Of a stretch of 64,000 nt of DNA, positions 35,223 through 43,338 are shown piece by piece. The DNA lies in contig NZ_NMUL01000014.1 in the NCBI RefSeq assembly GCF_002234595.1, positions 62,001 through 126,000 of the forward strand. The letters are read 5' to 3'. Position 1 is the stretch's first letter, and the number at the start of each line of letters is the position of its first letter. This DNA is from Amycolatopsis vastitatis. Lineage in GTDB: Bacteria; Actinomycetota; Actinomycetes; Mycobacteriales; Pseudonocardiaceae. The translations under genes were made by a program, and so were the position numbers. The notes beneath the pieces are model-generated. The model did no database searches and was not told the origin of the DNA. It worked only from the letters and a program-made list of their open reading frames with translations.

Positions 35223-36127
35223 CGGCTCGCCGGGAGCAGGAACGACTTGCGCCAGAAGTACTTCCCGGGCAGCCCGACCAGGCCGGACTCGGCCAGGAAC
35301 GGCATGATCTTCTCGCCCGCCCACGCGATCGTCCCCTGCCAGTGCGGGTTGTTCAGTGCTGCTTCGACGCCGTCACGCGGCCGGATGCCGACCGCCTTGT
35401 AGACGTCCGGGTTGATGAACGCCCGCGTCACGAAGTACGAGATGAGCGCGATGATGAACTGCTGGTAGCCGATCTCGGCCTTGGACAGCTTCGCCATGCC
35501 GCGGGTGACCTCTTCGCGGGCGAAGGTGACGTGCCGGGCCTCCTCGAGCACGTGGATCCGGTTGACCATCCGGACCAGCGGCTGCACGCCTTCGTCGTTC
35601 ATCTGCTCGCGCTGCAGCCGGTCCAGGACTTCCTCCGCGACCAGGATCGCGCCGTAGCGCGCCGGGCCGTAGGAGATCGTCGGCATCAGCTTCGCCAGGC
35701 GCCGCAGCCACGGCACCGGGCCGTACGCGGGGCAGCCGATCCGCGACGCCATCCGCGCGAACATCGTCGAGTGCCGGCATTCGTCGGCGATCTCGGTGAG
35801 CGCGAACTGGGCGTGCGCGGACGTCGGGTCCTCTTCGTAGACCTCCTTGAGCAGCATCTGCATGAGGAGGATTTCGAACCACAGCCCGGTGGCGGCGACG
35901 CTGGCGACCTCGTGTTTGCCCAGCTCGATGCGCTGTTCGGGGGTCAGCTTGTCCCAGAGCTCGGTGCCGTAGAGCGAAGAGCGCTCCTCCAGGATGAAGC
36001 GCTTGCCTTCGACCAGCGGCGCGCCCCAGTCGATGTCCACGTCGGGGTCGTAGAACTTGTTCGCCGACGACTTCAGCAGGCGGTCCGCGGTCTTCTCGCG
36101 ATCCGGTTCCTTCAGCGTCCGCGTCAT
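35219..36127 (-). CDS. AurF-like diiron oxygenase
   Basis: 302-aa helical protein of the AurF/ferritin-like non-haem diiron family. Iron-ligand motifs are visible as EIADECRHSTMF and VLEEARHVTFAREE, with earlier glutamates in helix 1-2 (GKHEVASVAATGLWFEI). AurF proteins oxygenate amines or lipids, but many actinomycete members are uncharacterised. ATG 36127 starts MTRTLKEPDREKT; the longer frame overlaps the divergent TetR gene. It is transcribed divergently from that TetR gene across a 15-bp palindrome and coupled to the downstream hydrolase. Confidence 0.85.
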   Translation of the reverse strand: MTRTLKEPDREKTADRLLKSSANKFYDPDVDIDWGAPLVEGKRFILEERSSLYGTELWDKLTPEQRIELGKHEVASVAATGLWFEILLMQMLLKEVYEEDPTSAHAQFALTEIADECRHSTMFARMASRIGCPAYGPVPWLRRLAKLMPTISYGPARYGAILVAEEVLDRLQREQMNDEGVQPLVRMVNRIHVLEEARHVTFAREEVTRGMAKLSKAEIGYQQFIIALISYFVTRAFINPDVYKAVGIRPRDGVEAALNNPHWQGTIAWAGEKIMPFLAESGLVGLPGKYFWRKSFLLPASR

Positions 36128-36158
36128 TGCCGACACCCCTTCCGCGACGTGTAACTTG

Positions 36159-36173
36159 AGGTAACAGTTACCT
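36159..36173. promoter_or_regulatory. TetR operator candidate between diiron gene and TetR gene
   Basis: AGGTAACAGTTACCT is a perfect 15-bp palindrome (central A) in the 55-nt divergent intergenic region, with a further GTAAC half-site at 36151. Size and position suit TetR autoregulation and control of the diiron/hydrolase pair. Confidence 0.65.
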
Positions 36174-36182
36174 GTGCGTAGC

Positions 36183-36947
36183 ATGACTCTCGTGATCGAA
36201 CGTGTCAAGCGCACCAAGCAGGCCGGAAAGTCCTCCCGCGACGAGGAGGCGACCGGCGACGCCCGCCGCGACCGCTGGCGCAAGCACCGGATCGCCCGGC
36301 GCAAGGAGTTCGTCGAGGCGGCGCTGCGGGCGCTCGACACGCACGGCCCCGACCTCGGCATGGAGGACGTCGCCGCGGAAGCCGGCGTCACGAAGCCGGT
36401 GCTCTACCGGCACTTCGACGACAAGGCCGACCTCTACGTGGCCCTCGGCCAGCGCGGCACGGAAATCCTGTTCGAGCGGCTGATCCCGGCGATCAACGCC
36501 GAGCTGGCGCCGGTGCCGCGGATCCGGATGGCGCTGGACGCGTTCTTCACCGTGATCGAGGAGCACCCGAACCTCTACCGGCTCCTGGCGCACGGCCGGC
36601 CGGAGAAGCCGGTCTCGTCGGACGTCGTGGCGGAGGACAAGGAGCTGATCGCGACGGCGCTGACCGCGCTGCTCGGCGACTACATGCGGATGTTCAACAT
36701 GGACTCGGGCGCGGCCGAGCCGTGGGCGCACGGCATCGTCGGCATGGTCCAGAACACCGGCGAGTGGTGGCTGGACCGCCGGTCGATGAGCCGCGACGCG
36801 GTCGTCGAGTACCTGACGCAGATCATCTGGGCGGCCATCGACGGCCTGACCAGGCAGCACGGCGTGGTCATCGACCCGAACCTGCCCCTGGAAGTCAACA
36901 AGGTGGTCCAGCTGGGCCGCGCGGATTCGCTGAAGGAGACGTCATGA
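36183..36947 (+). CDS. TetR family regulator
   Basis: 254-aa regulator. An unusually basic N-terminal extension (about 45 residues rich in Lys/Arg) precedes a standard HTH (GMEDVAAEAGVTKPVLYRHFDDKADLY) and a long ligand domain. ATG 36183 was chosen; GTG 36174 is possible but would place the start in the operator palindrome. It overlaps the next gene (DUF4873) by 4 nt and faces the diiron gene, so it likely controls both sides. Confidence 0.87.
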   Translation: MTLVIERVKRTKQAGKSSRDEEATGDARRDRWRKHRIARRKEFVEAALRALDTHGPDLGMEDVAAEAGVTKPVLYRHFDDKADLYVALGQRGTEILFERLIPAINAELAPVPRIRMALDAFFTVIEEHPNLYRLLAHGRPEKPVSSDVVAEDKELIATALTALLGDYMRMFNMDSGAAEPWAHGIVGMVQNTGEWWLDRRSMSRDAVVEYLTQIIWAAIDGLTRQHGVVIDPNLPLEVNKVVQLGRADSLKETS

Positions 36948-37261
36948 GCGGGCACGACGAAGACGGCTACAGCGGCGAAGCGACCCTGGTGGTCGACGGC
37001 GTCTCACTGAGGGCGACGGTCGAGCTGCGCGGCTACTTCCAGCCGATCGACGGCTATTACCGCTGGTACGGCCGGGTGGCGGCGAACGACGAGCTGACCC
37101 GCCTGGCGGGCGGCAAGAAGAAGCCGGTTTCGATCCAGGCCGGCACGCACTCGGCGACCGGCGAGCTGTCGGACCCGGACCCGTGGGGCCGCTACCGGAT
37201 CACGGGCACGAGCACCCCGCCGTTCCACGTCCCCACAACTCTCGAAGAACTTAACGCCTGA
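36944..37261 (+). CDS. DUF4873 domain-containing protein
   Basis: 105-aa soluble protein matching DUF4873 (GYSGEATLVVDGVSLRATVE; LRGYFQPIDGYYRWYGRV; GRYRITGTSTPPF). Function unknown. The ATG overlaps the TetR stop (ATGA). DUF4873 is often found as a small partner of TetR regulators or monooxygenases in actinomycetes; here the diiron oxygenase lies across the same divergent promoter, suggesting one regulon. Confidence 0.85.
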   Translation: MSGHDEDGYSGEATLVVDGVSLRATVELRGYFQPIDGYYRWYGRVAANDELTRLAGGKKKPVSIQAGTHSATGELSDPDPWGRYRITGTSTPPFHVPTTLEELNA

Positions 37262-37271
37262 CCCAAACGCC

Positions 37272-37346
37272 CCAATGTGGCGTTGGTTGCGTCCAACGCA
37301 CCCAATGTGGCGTTCGGTGCGTCCAACGCACCGAACGCCACATTGG
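37272..37346. repeat. 30-bp direct repeat plus inverted half forming a 21-bp perfect hairpin
   Basis: Two 30-bp copies (37272-37301 and 37302-37331) begin CCAATGTGGCGTT and end GCGTCCAACGCAC. An inverted 15-bp half (37332-37346) completes a stem in which 37302-37322 pairs perfectly with 37326-37346 around a 3-nt loop. The upstream copy can pair with the same right arm as an alternative. It lies between the convergent stops of DUF4873 and DUF3107 and probably terminates both. Confidence 0.8.
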
Positions 37347-37360
37347 GGCGCTCTTGTCTG

Positions 37361-37591
37361 TCAGTCGCCGACGCCGAAACCGACCTTGCGGACGTCGGAC
37401 GGGGCGATCTCGACGTACGCGATGCGGTCGGAGGGGACGATGTACTTGCGCCCCTTCTCGTCGTTGATGCGGAAGAGCCCGTCACCGGCCGTCAGGGCCT
37501 CGGCGACCAGCTTCTCCACCTCTTCGGGAGACTGGCCACTGGACACCACCAGCTCGCGCGGCGTGTCCTTGATGCCGATCTTGACCTCCAC
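37361..37591 (-). CDS. DUF3107 domain-containing protein (Rv3208A/TB9.4-like)
   Basis: 76-aa protein beginning VEVKIGIKDTPRELVV and ending VRKVGFGVGD, matching DUF3107, an actinobacteria-specific small protein (TB9.4 in M. tuberculosis). The GTG at 37591 is preceded by GGAGG at 8 nt distance; longer frames are not conserved. Function unknown. Positional counterpart of Rv3208A upstream of the ferritin-like and rhlE genes. Confidence 0.92.
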   Translation of the reverse strand: MEVKIGIKDTPRELVVSSGQSPEEVEKLVAEALTAGDGLFRINDEKGRKYIVPSDRIAYVEIAPSDVRKVGFGVGD

Positions 37592-37710
37592 GTGGGACCT
37601 CCGCTGGAAATTCGTAAGGGATGTGCCGGCCAAGGCTAACCGAACCGGCTCGTTCCGGTGGCGCATGTCCGCGCCCGACCGCGTCGTCACTTCCGGGTAC
37701 TCCATCGGGT

Positions 37711-38364
37711 TCAGCCCAGGCCGAGCGCCTGCATGCGCTTGGTGTGCCCCTGTTGCAACCGCCGGAACAGCGCGGCGATTCCGGAGAGGTCGCCCGAGCC
37801 GTTGATGATGAGCTCGGCCAGCCCGTCGCGCTCGGCGACGACGTACTGGGCCTGGGTCAGGGCCTCGCCGAGCAGGCGGCGGCCCCACAGGGCGAGCTTG
37901 TCACGGGTCTTGGGGTCGGCTTCGATGCCGGCCGCGACTTCGCGTTCGGCGAACGCGGAGTGGCCGGTGTCGGCGAGCACGGTGAGCACGAGGTCCTTGG
38001 TCTCGGGGTCGAGCCAGCTGGCGATCTCACGGTAGAGGTCGGCGGCCAGCCCGTCACCGACGTAGGCCTTGACCAGCGACTCCAGCCACGACTTCGGCGG
38101 CGTCGAAGCGTGCCAGGCGTCGACCTGGGCCACGAACGGCGCCATCGCGTCCTCGATCTTGACGCCGTGCGCGGCCAGGTGCGCCGACAGCAGGCCGTAG
38201 TGACCGATCTCGGCGGCCGCCATGGTCGCCAGCGCGCCGCGGCCGGCCAGCGTGGGCGCGCTGCGCGCGTCCTCCGCCAGCCGGTCGAACGCGGACAGTT
38301 CGAGGTAGGCGATCACACCCAGAAGGTCGACTACGCCTTCTGAGATCTCTTTCGGCTCGGTCAC
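37711..38364 (-). CDS. Ferritin-like fold protein (Rv3210c-like)
   Basis: 217-aa all-helical protein with ferritin/MiaE-like features: E22 in AYLELSAFDRL, then MAAAEIGHYGLLSAHL and a third helix (VLADTGHSAFAEREV). The motifs could bind a diiron site, but ligands are only partly preserved, so enzymatic activity is unclear. Actinobacterial members form a conserved family next to rhlE, as in M. tuberculosis (Rv3210c, Rv3211). Start ATG 38364 (MTEPKEISEGVVDLLG) is clear. Confidence 0.85.
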   Translation of the reverse strand: MTEPKEISEGVVDLLGVIAYLELSAFDRLAEDARSAPTLAGRGALATMAAAEIGHYGLLSAHLAAHGVKIEDAMAPFVAQVDAWHASTPPKSWLESLVKAYVGDGLAADLYREIASWLDPETKDLVLTVLADTGHSAFAEREVAAGIEADPKTRDKLALWGRRLLGEALTQAQYVVAERDGLAELIINGSGDLSGIAALFRRLQQGHTKRMQALGLG

Positions 38365-38686
38365 GGGGGCAGGGTATCGCCGAAGCGCCCGGGCGTGCCG
38401 CGACGAGACCGATCACACTGGTTCCGGCGTGCCGGGTACTGTCGAAAAACTGCTGACCAGGTACACTGGCGTCCGATATCAAGCTTCCGTACGCCATACC
38501 GGCGTCGGGAACAGGCAGGTCACGCGGCTTGCCGACGTACTGCAATGTGCGTGCACGCCTCTTCCGGCATTCCCGGGACGGACCGGTTCCGCGCTCCAGT
38601 TCAGCGCCAGGGACCAGGGTTTACTCCCGGTCGAGTGTCGAGCGGACCCACGGCTGTGCGCGCTGGTCACGAGAGAGGCGATCACC
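38365..38686 (+). promoter_or_regulatory. Long upstream/leader region of the DEAD-box helicase gene
   Basis: This 322-nt stretch has mixed third-position base use, unlike the genes around it, so it is unlikely to be coding even though an open frame from GTG 38429 runs through it. A possible -10 TACACT is at 38462-38467 with a weak CTGTCG at 38439-38444. If transcription starts near 38473, the mRNA carries a leader of over 200 nt, as is usual for cold-inducible RNA helicases. Confidence 0.5.
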
Positions 38687-40387
38687 CTGACCGCAGAAAT
38701 TCCCACAACCGAACAGACCCCCGCCGTCGCGCTGGAGCACAGCGAGACCGGCCCGGCCGCGCTCGACGTGTCGCACCCGCTGCAGGCGGGTGTCGAGGTC
38801 GAGCCCGAAAACCCGACCTTCGCGTCCTTCGGCGTCAAGCCGGAGATCGTCAAGGCCCTCGCCGAGGCCGGCATCGAGCGGACCTTCGCGATCCAGGAGC
38901 TCACGCTGCCCCTGGCCATGGCCGGCGACGACCTCATCGGCCAGGCCCGCACCGGCATGGGCAAGACGCTGGGCTTCGGCGTCCCGCTGCTGCACCGCGT
39001 GGAGGTCCCCGGCGACGGCACCCCGCAGGTGCTCGTCGTGGTGCCGACCCGCGAGCTGTGCATCCAGGTCGCCAACGACCTCAAGGGCGCCGGCAAGCAC
39101 CTCGGCATCCGGACACTGGCCATCTACGGCGGCCGCCCGTACGAGCCGCAGATCGAGGCGCTCCGCAAGGGCATCGACGTCGTGATCGGCACCCCGGGCC
39201 GTCTCCTCGACCTGGCCGAGCAGCAGCACCTGGTGCTCGGCAAGGTCCGCGGCCTGGTGCTCGACGAGGCCGACGAGATGCTCGACCTGGGCTTCCTGCC
39301 CGACATCGAGCGCATCCTCCGGATGGTGCCGGACGAGCGGCAGACCATGCTGTTCTCGGCCACCATGCCCGGCCCGATCATCACGCTGGCCCGCACGTTC
39401 CTGAACCAGCCGACGCACATCCGCGCCGAGGAGAACGACGCGAGCGCGATCCACGAGCGCACCGCCCAGTTCGTCTACCGGGCGCACTCGATGGACAAGC
39501 CCGAGGTCATCGCCCGCGTCCTGCAGGCCGAGGACCGTGGCCTGACGATGATCTTCAGCCGCACCAAGCGCACCGCCCAAAAGGTGGCCGACGACCTGGT
39601 CGAGCGCGGTTTCGCCGCCGCCGCCGTGCACGGCGACCTGGGCCAGGGCGCGCGTGAGCAGGCGCTGCGCGCGTTCCGCTCGGGCAAGGTCGACGTGCTG
39701 GTGGCGACCGACGTCGCGGCCCGCGGCATCGACATCGACGACGTCACGCACGTGATCAACTACCAGTGCCCGGACGACGAGAAGACCTACGTCCACCGCA
39801 TCGGCCGCACCGGCCGCGCGGGCCGGACCGGCGTCGCGGTCACCCTCGTCGACTGGGACGAGATGCCCCGCTGGAAGCTGATCTCGGACACCCTGGGCCT
39901 CGACAAGCCGGAGCCGGTGGAGACGTATTCGTCGTCGCCGCACCTGTTCGAGGACCTGGGCATCCCGGAGGGCACGAAGGGCCGGCTGCCGCTGGCCAAC
40001 CGCACCCGGGCAGGCCTGGCCGCCGAGGAAGAAGAGGACCTGGGCGGCAAGCGCCGCGGCCCGCGTGGCCGTGGCAAGCCCGACGAGGCCGCTTCGGAGG
40101 ACGCGCCGCGCAAGCGCAGCCGGACCCCCCGCAAGCGCACCCGCGGTGGTGCGCGGTCGGCCGAAGAGGTCGAGGCCGCGGACAACGCGGCCGCTTCCTC
40201 GTCTTCGGAAGAGGCTCCCGCCTCCGAGGGCCGCACCCGCGCGCGTCGCCGCACCCGCGGCACCGCGCCGGAGGCGACCGGCCCGGCCACCGAGAAGGAG
40301 GCCGGCGACAACGCCGAGCGTCCGGCCCGGCGGCGCCGCCGTCGCCGTCCCGCCGCGACGTCTGATACACCTGCGTCGGCAGACTGA
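38687..40387 (+). CDS. rhlE: DEAD-box RNA helicase (RhlE type)
   Basis: About 566-aa ATP-dependent RNA helicase with motif I ARTGMGKT (near residue 90), motif Ia PTRELC, motif II DEAD in VLDEADEMLD (near 190), motif III SATMPG and motif VI HRIGRTGRAGR, then a charged, Arg/Lys/Glu-rich low-complexity tail of about 130 residues. It should remodel rRNA or mRNA in the cytoplasm. No ATG/GTG/TTG lies between GTG 38429 and the conserved core, so a CTG start at 38687 (LTAEIPTTEQ, with GAGAGAGG about 8 nt upstream) is proposed; automated tools may report 38429. Rv3211 counterpart. Confidence 0.88.
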   Translation: MTAEIPTTEQTPAVALEHSETGPAALDVSHPLQAGVEVEPENPTFASFGVKPEIVKALAEAGIERTFAIQELTLPLAMAGDDLIGQARTGMGKTLGFGVPLLHRVEVPGDGTPQVLVVVPTRELCIQVANDLKGAGKHLGIRTLAIYGGRPYEPQIEALRKGIDVVIGTPGRLLDLAEQQHLVLGKVRGLVLDEADEMLDLGFLPDIERILRMVPDERQTMLFSATMPGPIITLARTFLNQPTHIRAEENDASAIHERTAQFVYRAHSMDKPEVIARVLQAEDRGLTMIFSRTKRTAQKVADDLVERGFAAAAVHGDLGQGAREQALRAFRSGKVDVLVATDVAARGIDIDDVTHVINYQCPDDEKTYVHRIGRTGRAGRTGVAVTLVDWDEMPRWKLISDTLGLDKPEPVETYSSSPHLFEDLGIPEGTKGRLPLANRTRAGLAAEEEEDLGGKRRGPRGRGKPDEAASEDAPRKRSRTPRKRTRGGARSAEEVEAADNAAASSSSEEAPASEGRTRARRRTRGTAPEATGPATEKEAGDNAERPARRRRRRRPAATSDTPASAD

Positions 40388-40412
40388 GGCCTACGCAGCG
40401 GGGGTCGGGTAA

Positions 40413-41738
40413 GTGAGCGACGAGGAGAAGGCGCCGGAAGCCGCGCCTGAAGAGTCTTCCGGCTACGGATCGGAAGACGTCCTCGAAGAGACCGAGCCCG
40501 CTCCCGCCCCCGCCCCGCGGGTCAAGGCGCGCCGATCGCCTTGGAACCGCGGGCGGGACCGGGTGCTCGCCGCGCTGATCGCGGTGACCGTGGTGGCCGT
40601 CGCGCTGGTCATCGGCGTGACGAGCGACAGCGCGGCCACCGACCGGACCGAGGCGGCCCCGCCCCCGCCGTTGCCCGCGGCGCCCGACAAGGTGCCGGGA
40701 TCGATGGCCGAGCTGTGGAGCGCCCCGAGCGGCGCGACGCCGGTCCCGGTGACGGCGGGCGACGCGGTGGCCACCGCGGACGGCGGCGAGGTCGCCGCCC
40801 GCGACCCGCTGACCGGGCAGATCCGCTGGCACTACTCGCGTGACCTGCCGTTGTGCACGGTGAACGAGACGTGGGGCCGGATCAACGCCGTCTACCACAA
40901 ATCGCTGAACTGCAGTGAGGTCACGCAGCTCGACCCGGCGACGGGCCGGATCACCGCCCAGCGCAACGGCAACGCCGAGCTGGGCACGCAGCTGGTCAGC
41001 GACGGCTCGCACGTGACGGCCACGGGCAAGAAGCTCCTCGACACCTGGCGCGACGACCTGGTCAAGAGTGCCGAGTACGGCCAGGTCCCGGCGCTGGTCA
41101 ACGCGGGCAAGCAGCCGCGCACCGGCTGCACGTACGGCACGGTCGCGGCGGCGTCGGGCAAGGTCGGCGTGATCGAGCGCTGCCCGGGCGACCCGGCCGA
41201 CCGCCTGACGGTGTACAAGGCGACACCGGAGAAGGACGACGAACCGCAGGTCAGCTTCAGTTCGGTGCTGGCGGGCAAGCGGGCCCGCGTGATCGCGATG
41301 TCCGGCGACCTGACGGCCGTGGCGCTCCCGGACCAGAAGCTCCTGGTGACTTTTAACGGCGACGGCACCCAGCGCGCGGCGTACCCCTTGGACGTGCCGG
41401 CCGGCGATCTGGCGGCCGACCCGCCGGCGGGAGTCGAGGCGACGACCCAGACAGCCCAGAACGTGTACTGGTTCAGCGGTTCGAAGGTGCTGGCGTTGTC
41501 ACGTGACGATCTTTCGCCGCGCTGGACGTTGAGCAGCGCCCAGGGCCCGGGAATCACGTTCGCGCAGCAGCTGGTGGTCCCGATCAAGGGCGGCCTGGCG
41601 GTGCTGAACGAGAACGACGGCTCGACGATCCGCACGGTCGGCGTCGACCGCCGCGGCTACACCGGCGTGGTCCGCCTGGGCGCGGCAGGCCCGGTCCTGC
41701 TGGAGGAGCGCGGCACCACCCTCACAGCCTTGAAGTAA
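40413..41738 (+). CDS. Membrane-anchored PQQ-like beta-propeller protein (Rv3212-like)
   Basis: 441-aa protein. A 50-residue acidic/proline-rich cytoplasmic tail precedes one membrane span (about 50-70) and a large extracytoplasmic domain with WSAPSGATPVPVT, DPLTGQIRWHYSRD and other PQQ/WD40-like blades. A cysteine pair (LPLCTVNETWG, KSLNCSEV) may form a disulphide. The start is GTG 40413 shortly after the helicase stop, so the two are likely co-transcribed. Counterpart of Rv3212, whose function is not known to me. Confidence 0.83.
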   Translation: MSDEEKAPEAAPEESSGYGSEDVLEETEPAPAPAPRVKARRSPWNRGRDRVLAALIAVTVVAVALVIGVTSDSAATDRTEAAPPPPLPAAPDKVPGSMAELWSAPSGATPVPVTAGDAVATADGGEVAARDPLTGQIRWHYSRDLPLCTVNETWGRINAVYHKSLNCSEVTQLDPATGRITAQRNGNAELGTQLVSDGSHVTATGKKLLDTWRDDLVKSAEYGQVPALVNAGKQPRTGCTYGTVAAASGKVGVIERCPGDPADRLTVYKATPEKDDEPQVSFSSVLAGKRARVIAMSGDLTAVALPDQKLLVTFNGDGTQRAAYPLDVPAGDLAADPPAGVEATTQTAQNVYWFSGSKVLALSRDDLSPRWTLSSAQGPGITFAQQLVVPIKGGLAVLNENDGSTIRTVGVDRRGYTGVVRLGAAGPVLLEERGTTLTALK

Positions 41739-41790
41739 CGACGAACGCGCGAGTTTCGGCCGCCGACGTGCCCGGGCGAACCCGAACTCC

Positions 41791-41937
41791 CGTGCGCGGA
41801 GAGGCATCTCGTGTGATCGAGCGGGCATCACACGTGATTGGCGGGGCATCACACGTGATTGAGGGGGCATCTCATGTGCTGGAACGCGGGACTCGCGTGA
41901 TCGGAGCCGGAAGTCGCGTGATTGGGGGCGGGACTCG
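41791..41937. repeat. Seven tandem 21-bp repeat units at convergent gene ends
   Basis: Units start at 41791, 41812, 41833, 41854, 41875, 41896 and 41917, each exactly 21 bp and beginning (C/T)GTG(A/C)T(T/C)G in most copies. The first (from 41791) is the most diverged; units 2-3 end CATCACA and units 6-7 end (A/G)(A/C)(G/C)TCG. They are in one orientation only, unlike the inverted array at 9467-9613. The array ends 2 nt before the stop of the converging membrane protein gene. Confidence 0.85.
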
Positions 41938-41939
41938 GG

Positions 41940-42392
41940 TCAGGTGAGCCAGAAGAGGGTCAGGGCCGAGACCGTGAACAGCACCACCGCTACGCCCGCC
42001 CCCACCGCCGGGAGACCGTTGCGGCGGTCGGCGACGCGCTGGGCCAGCACGGCCAGCACCGCGGCCACCGGGTGGCCGATCAACAGCGTCGCGCCCGGAC
42101 CGGGTGCGCCCGTGTACAGGCAGATTCCCGCCACTACGAGCACCCCGGCCGCGAGGACCGTCAGCCCCGCCGCGAGCGAGCCGGTGAAACCACGCCACCA
42201 GCGGCCGCCGCTCTTGGCCGGAGCCGGAGCTTCCGGCTCGGCGGGCTCCGGTTCGATCCGTTCGGGCTCGACCCGCTCCTGCGGCGCCGTTTCGGGCTCG
42301 GAAGCACCGCGCTGCTGCGGTGGAGTTCCGGCCTCGGGGGCGTCGGCGGCGAAGGGCACTGTGGCCAGTTCGTCGGTGTCCGGTGAAGCCAC
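41940..42392 (-). CDS. Small membrane protein with acidic Pro-rich N-terminus
   Basis: 150-aa protein. About 60 residues rich in Glu/Pro (ERVEPERIEPEPAEPEAPAP) are followed by three hydrophobic segments (about 70-95, 100-115 and 128-149). No family recognised. It is 12 nt downstream of the RecB-like nuclease gene on the same strand and its 3' end abuts the 21-bp repeat array. Probably an integral membrane protein co-transcribed with the nuclease gene. Confidence 0.65.
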   Translation of the reverse strand: MASPDTDELATVPFAADAPEAGTPPQQRGASEPETAPQERVEPERIEPEPAEPEAPAPAKSGGRWWRGFTGSLAAGLTVLAAGVLVVAGICLYTGAPGPGATLLIGHPVAAVLAVLAQRVADRRNGLPAVGAGVAVVLFTVSALTLFWLT

Positions 42393-42404
42393 GTTCCCTC
42401 CCGT

Positions 42405-43256
42405 TCAGGGCGCGAGCAGGTCCCAGGGCTGCGCCGCCGGGGCCGCTTCCTGCCCCGCCGCGCAGCTCGGCCTGAAGTCGCACCAGGCGCAACGACGGTC
42501 CGGGCGGGCCGGGAACAACACGTCCCCGTCGCCGCCCGCGTCCAGGGTATCCGTGGCCAGCCTGAGGTCTCCGGCGGTCTCGCCGGCGCGTTGCAAGTGC
42601 CGGCGCAGGCTCTCCGGCGTGTGCTCCGCCGCCGCGATCGTGCCGGTCGGCAGGTGGTGCAGCTCGACCGTCGTGCACGGCATCCGCAACGTCCGCGCCG
42701 CGGCGACCGCATACAGCGCAAGCGCTTGCGACGCCCGCGCTTCGTACTCGTCCGGTGGCCGGCGGCCCGTCTTGTAGTCCACGATGACCAGCTCGCCGTC
42801 ACGCGCGTCGATCCGGTCCGCGCGCCCTTCGATGATCATCGAAGGGCGCTCCCCCGGCGCCGGGCTGACCGGCGCCGACACCCACCGCTCCAGCCCGACC
42901 GGGTCGTGGCTGACGTCGTTGTCCTCGACGTACTCCGCCACCCAGCCCTTGGCCCGCGCCCGGTACCGCGCCGCCTGCTCGTCGCTCTCGAAGCCCGCGT
43001 CCTTCCAGAACTCGGCCACCAGCGCCATCGCCCGCTGCGGCACCCGCTTGAGCACCGGCAGGTCGAACAGCGCCCGCAGCGCGTTGTGCACCACCGCGCC
43101 GAGCGTGCTGTGCGCCCACGGCCCGGTGCGCTGCGGCGTCGGCCGTTCGAGGTACGCGAGCCGGTACCGGCGCGGGCAGTCGTCGAAGGTCGCCAGCCGC
43201 GCCGGCGACACCTTCGTCAGCCGCACCGGTTGCGCGACGCCGAAGTCGAACCCCAT
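42405..43256 (-). CDS. RecB-family (Cas4-like) exonuclease
   Basis: 283-aa PD-(D/E)XK nuclease. It begins near SPARLATFDDCPRRYRLAYL, has the catalytic region EGRADRIDARDG then ELVIVDYKTG and the QALALYAVA helix, and ends with CAWCDFRPSC, a CxxC-x5-C set that with the early DDC cysteine would hold a [4Fe-4S] cluster. It resembles stand-alone RecB nucleases such as Rv2119. ATG 43256 (MGFDFGVAQ) follows AAGGAG closely; GTG 43268 is an alternative. Substrate and partner unknown, though adnAB also lies in this window. Confidence 0.87.
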   Translation of the reverse strand: MGFDFGVAQPVRLTKVSPARLATFDDCPRRYRLAYLERPTPQRTGPWAHSTLGAVVHNALRALFDLPVLKRVPQRAMALVAEFWKDAGFESDEQAARYRARAKGWVAEYVEDNDVSHDPVGLERWVSAPVSPAPGERPSMIIEGRADRIDARDGELVIVDYKTGRRPPDEYEARASQALALYAVAAARTLRMPCTTVELHHLPTGTIAAAEHTPESLRRHLQRAGETAGDLRLATDTLDAGGDGDVLFPARPDRRCAWCDFRPSCAAGQEAAPAAQPWDLLAP

Positions 43257-43297
43257 CTGCTCCTTCACGCCGCCCACGCTACGCACCACCACCGACA

Positions 43298-43333
43298 CTT
43301 TCCGCGCGGGGCGAGCCCGCCCCGCGCGGAAAG
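43298..43333 (-). terminator. Perfect 16-bp hairpin downstream of the GH78-like gene
   Basis: CTTTCCGCGCGGGGCG (43298-43313) and CGCCCCGCGCGGAAAG (43318-43333) are exact complements with a 4-nt loop, 5 nt beyond the GH78-like stop at 43339. This is a strong terminator candidate protecting the downstream nuclease gene. Confidence 0.8.
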
Positions 43334-43338
43334 CTCGG

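Noticed and set aside
38429..38686. N-terminal extension of the DEAD-box helicase
   Set aside because: Third-position base use is mixed, rare codons are frequent and no RBS precedes GTG 38429.
41791..41937. CRISPR array
   Set aside because: The 21-bp units are directly abutting without unique spacers, and no cas genes are present; the RecB-like nuclease nearby is not enough to call a Cas4 locus.
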